From: Leifsonia williamsii
Lineage (GTDB): Bacteria > Actinomycetota > Actinomycetes > Actinomycetales > Microbacteriaceae
Direction of reading: 5' to 3'
Assembly: GCF_030433685.1 (NCBI RefSeq)
Contig: NZ_JAROCF010000001.1
Location: 62,001-126,000 of the forward strand
DNA length: 64,000 nt
This document shows, piece by piece, positions 62,831 through 64,000 of the stretch. The position numbers were made by a program, and so were the translations under genes. Below the pieces are notes generated by a model that did not search any database, was not told the origin of the DNA, and was given only the letters and a program-made list of their open reading frames with translations. How positions within the stretch are numbered: the stretch's first letter is position 1; every line of letters starts with the position of its first letter.

Positions 62831-64000
62831 CTACCGCCCGTTCGGGTTCCGGTCCGTCGGCGTCTGCACGGAGTTCGCCTCGGGGTCCTGAGCCGGCACG
62901 GCCTCCCACTCCCCGTCGTCGCCGCGCCGCCACTCCACGCGGTCCTCGACGCCGACCCGCACCCGCTCGCGGCGCAGCCAGTACGTCTCGTCGGGGCTCC
63001 AGCCCGCGATGACGGAGGCGGCCTCCTCGGTCACCGGGATCGCTCTGCCCGCCAGGCGCAGGTAGCCCGCGACGCTGAGGTGCACCCCGTCGTAGTGCTG
63101 CGCGACCGCCGCCCAGTCGGGCCGCAGCCAGACGCCGGCGCGACCCGTGGTGCGGTACCAGTCGTGGCGGTGGGAGGCCGTGGCCGTCAGCGGGAAGCGG
63201 CGGCACAGGCCGGCCCACGCCTCCGGCGAGTCGACCTCGTACACCGAGGCGCCCTCCACCCGGACCGGGGCGGAGACGGCGCGGTCCCAGCCGAAGCCGT
63301 CCTCCACGAGACGGAGGCCTGCGGGGGCCCCGGCGAGGGTGCGCGTCGTCGTGAGCGTCGCCGGGCGGGTGAAGGGGATGCTCCACCAGGCGCCCGACCA
63401 GGGGGCCTCGGGGTCGGTCGGTCGGTCGGTGGCGGCGGCGAACTCCTCGGCCACGGCCTCCTCGCGCCATTCCGCCCAGTCGGGGTCGGCCGCGGCGTCG
63501 GCGTCGACGTCGGCGGGGACGTCGTCCCGCATGCCCTCCGGCGTCTCGAACACCACCTCCCACTGGTCGCGGGGCTCGATCGGCTCGCCCCAGGTGCGGG
63601 CGTCCGGGTGGGCGAGCACGGCCTCCATCACCCGGAGCAGCGCGGGTCGCAGCTCGGGCAGGGCGGCGAGCACATCCTCCCCGTCGGGCTCCTGCCAGTA
63701 GCGCGCGCTGTCGACGGCGCTGGTCAGGGCGGGCAGGAGGCTCGGGAGGCCGGCGACCGGGGCAGCGGCGAGCACGGTCGCGAGCTGGGGGACGGTGAGC
63801 CATTCGGGCTCGGGCGGCTCCGGCTCGCCCTCCGGCACGAGCGTGAACGTGACCGTCGACCGCCCGCTGCTCACGTCGAGGTCACCCGCGAGCCGCATGA
63901 CAGACGCGCCGATCAGCCAGTGGTCGGGGTCGTCGCCGTCGAAGGACTGGAGCGCCGCCTCCAGCGCCAGCCGGCGCCCGCGGGGTCCGTCGAGCAGGGC
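62831..64000 (-). CDS. Hypothetical protein, 5' end outside window
   Basis: Frame open from 63898 to the window edge: the in-frame codons upstream of the ATG at 63898 read ALLDGPRGRRLALEAALQSF and then GDDPDHWLIGASVM, clean and well used. So the gene starts beyond 64000 and at least 389 residues are seen. VTFTLVPEGEPEPPEPEW begins a part rich in Trp, Glu and Asp: WEVVFETPEGM, EAPWSGAWWSIPFTR, RHDWYRTTGRAGVWL and ETYWLRRERVRVG. No signal or helices. I do not recognise a family. Confidence 0.8.
   Translation of the reverse strand, partial: ALLDGPRGRRLALEAALQSFDGDDPDHWLIGASVMRLAGDLDVSSGRSTVTFTLVPEGEPEPPEPEWLTVPQLATVLAAAPVAGLPSLLPALTSAVDSARYWQEPDGEDVLAALPELRPALLRVMEAVLAHPDARTWGEPIEPRDQWEVVFETPEGMRDDVPADVDADAAADPDWAEWREEAVAEEFAAATDRPTDPEAPWSGAWWSIPFTRPATLTTTRTLAGAPAGLRLVEDGFGWDRAVSAPVRVEGASVYEVDSPEAWAGLCRRFPLTATASHRHDWYRTTGRAGVWLRPDWAAVAQHYDGVHLSVAGYLRLAGRAIPVTEEAASVIAGWSPDETYWLRRERVRVGVEDRVEWRRGDDGEWEAVPAQDPEANSVQTPTDRNPNGR

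Overview
This 64 kb window is high-GC DNA from an actinobacterium. Short 5' regions, many GTG starts, 4-nt ATGA/GTGA gene overlaps, a malate dehydrogenase, an acyl-CoA oxidase and an EmrB/QacA-type exporter with a MarR regulator fit Microbacteriaceae, perhaps Leifsonia or a close relative. That placement is inference from memory, not a search. I see no rRNA, tRNA, CRISPR array, insertion sequence, integrase or phage gene.

Layout. 1-9.7 kb is mixed housekeeping: a truncated Lrp/AsnC regulator divergent from a LysE-type exporter; a small operon (lipoprotein, unknown protein, frame-disrupted CPBP protease) behind a clear promoter; a secreted DUF11 protein with a possible sorting signal; small membrane proteins; an aldo/keto reductase; a membrane glycosyltransferase; and an SRAP (YedK-type) protein. 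9.7-44 kb is a large exopolysaccharide/surface-glycan locus: a polyprenyl-phosphate sugar-1-phosphate transferase, a WecG-GT2 fusion, several GT2/GT4-type enzymes, two Wzz-like chain-length proteins without a kinase domain, an O-antigen-ligase-like polymerase, a Wzx-type flippase, and a nucleotide-amino-sugar set (Gfo/Idh/MocA dehydrogenase, epimerase, two DegT aminotransferases, two left-handed beta-helix acyltransferases). Two large secreted DUF4082 proteins and a GT2/GMC-oxidoreductase pair lie in the same locus. lhgO sits inside it but looks unrelated. 44-64 kb returns to core functions: proline iminopeptidase, zinc metallopeptidase, mdh, acyl-CoA oxidase, recQ, an amino acid permease, a TetR/DUF4386 divergon with a duplicated operator, a MarR/exporter operon, an ECF sigma factor with a membrane partner, and small secreted proteins. 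The last gene runs off the right edge.

How it works together. The glycan locus has two long coupled operons, one rightward (16742-22746) and one leftward (36660-26607), plus a leftward initiating-transferase block (14961-9742). Sugar precursors come from the leftward operon. The initiating transferase loads the first sugar on undecaprenyl phosphate, the transferases extend the unit, and the flippase, Wzz-like and ligase/polymerase proteins export and polymerise it. Two of the locus promoter regions share a 13-nt motif (12 of 13 identical), a C-run/G-run palindrome and an RGTGA-N7-TCACY palindrome. This is the best candidate here for undescribed regulation. Elsewhere the most notable non-coding structure is a family of long intergenic palindromes with a CGACACGCCG core, mostly between convergent genes.
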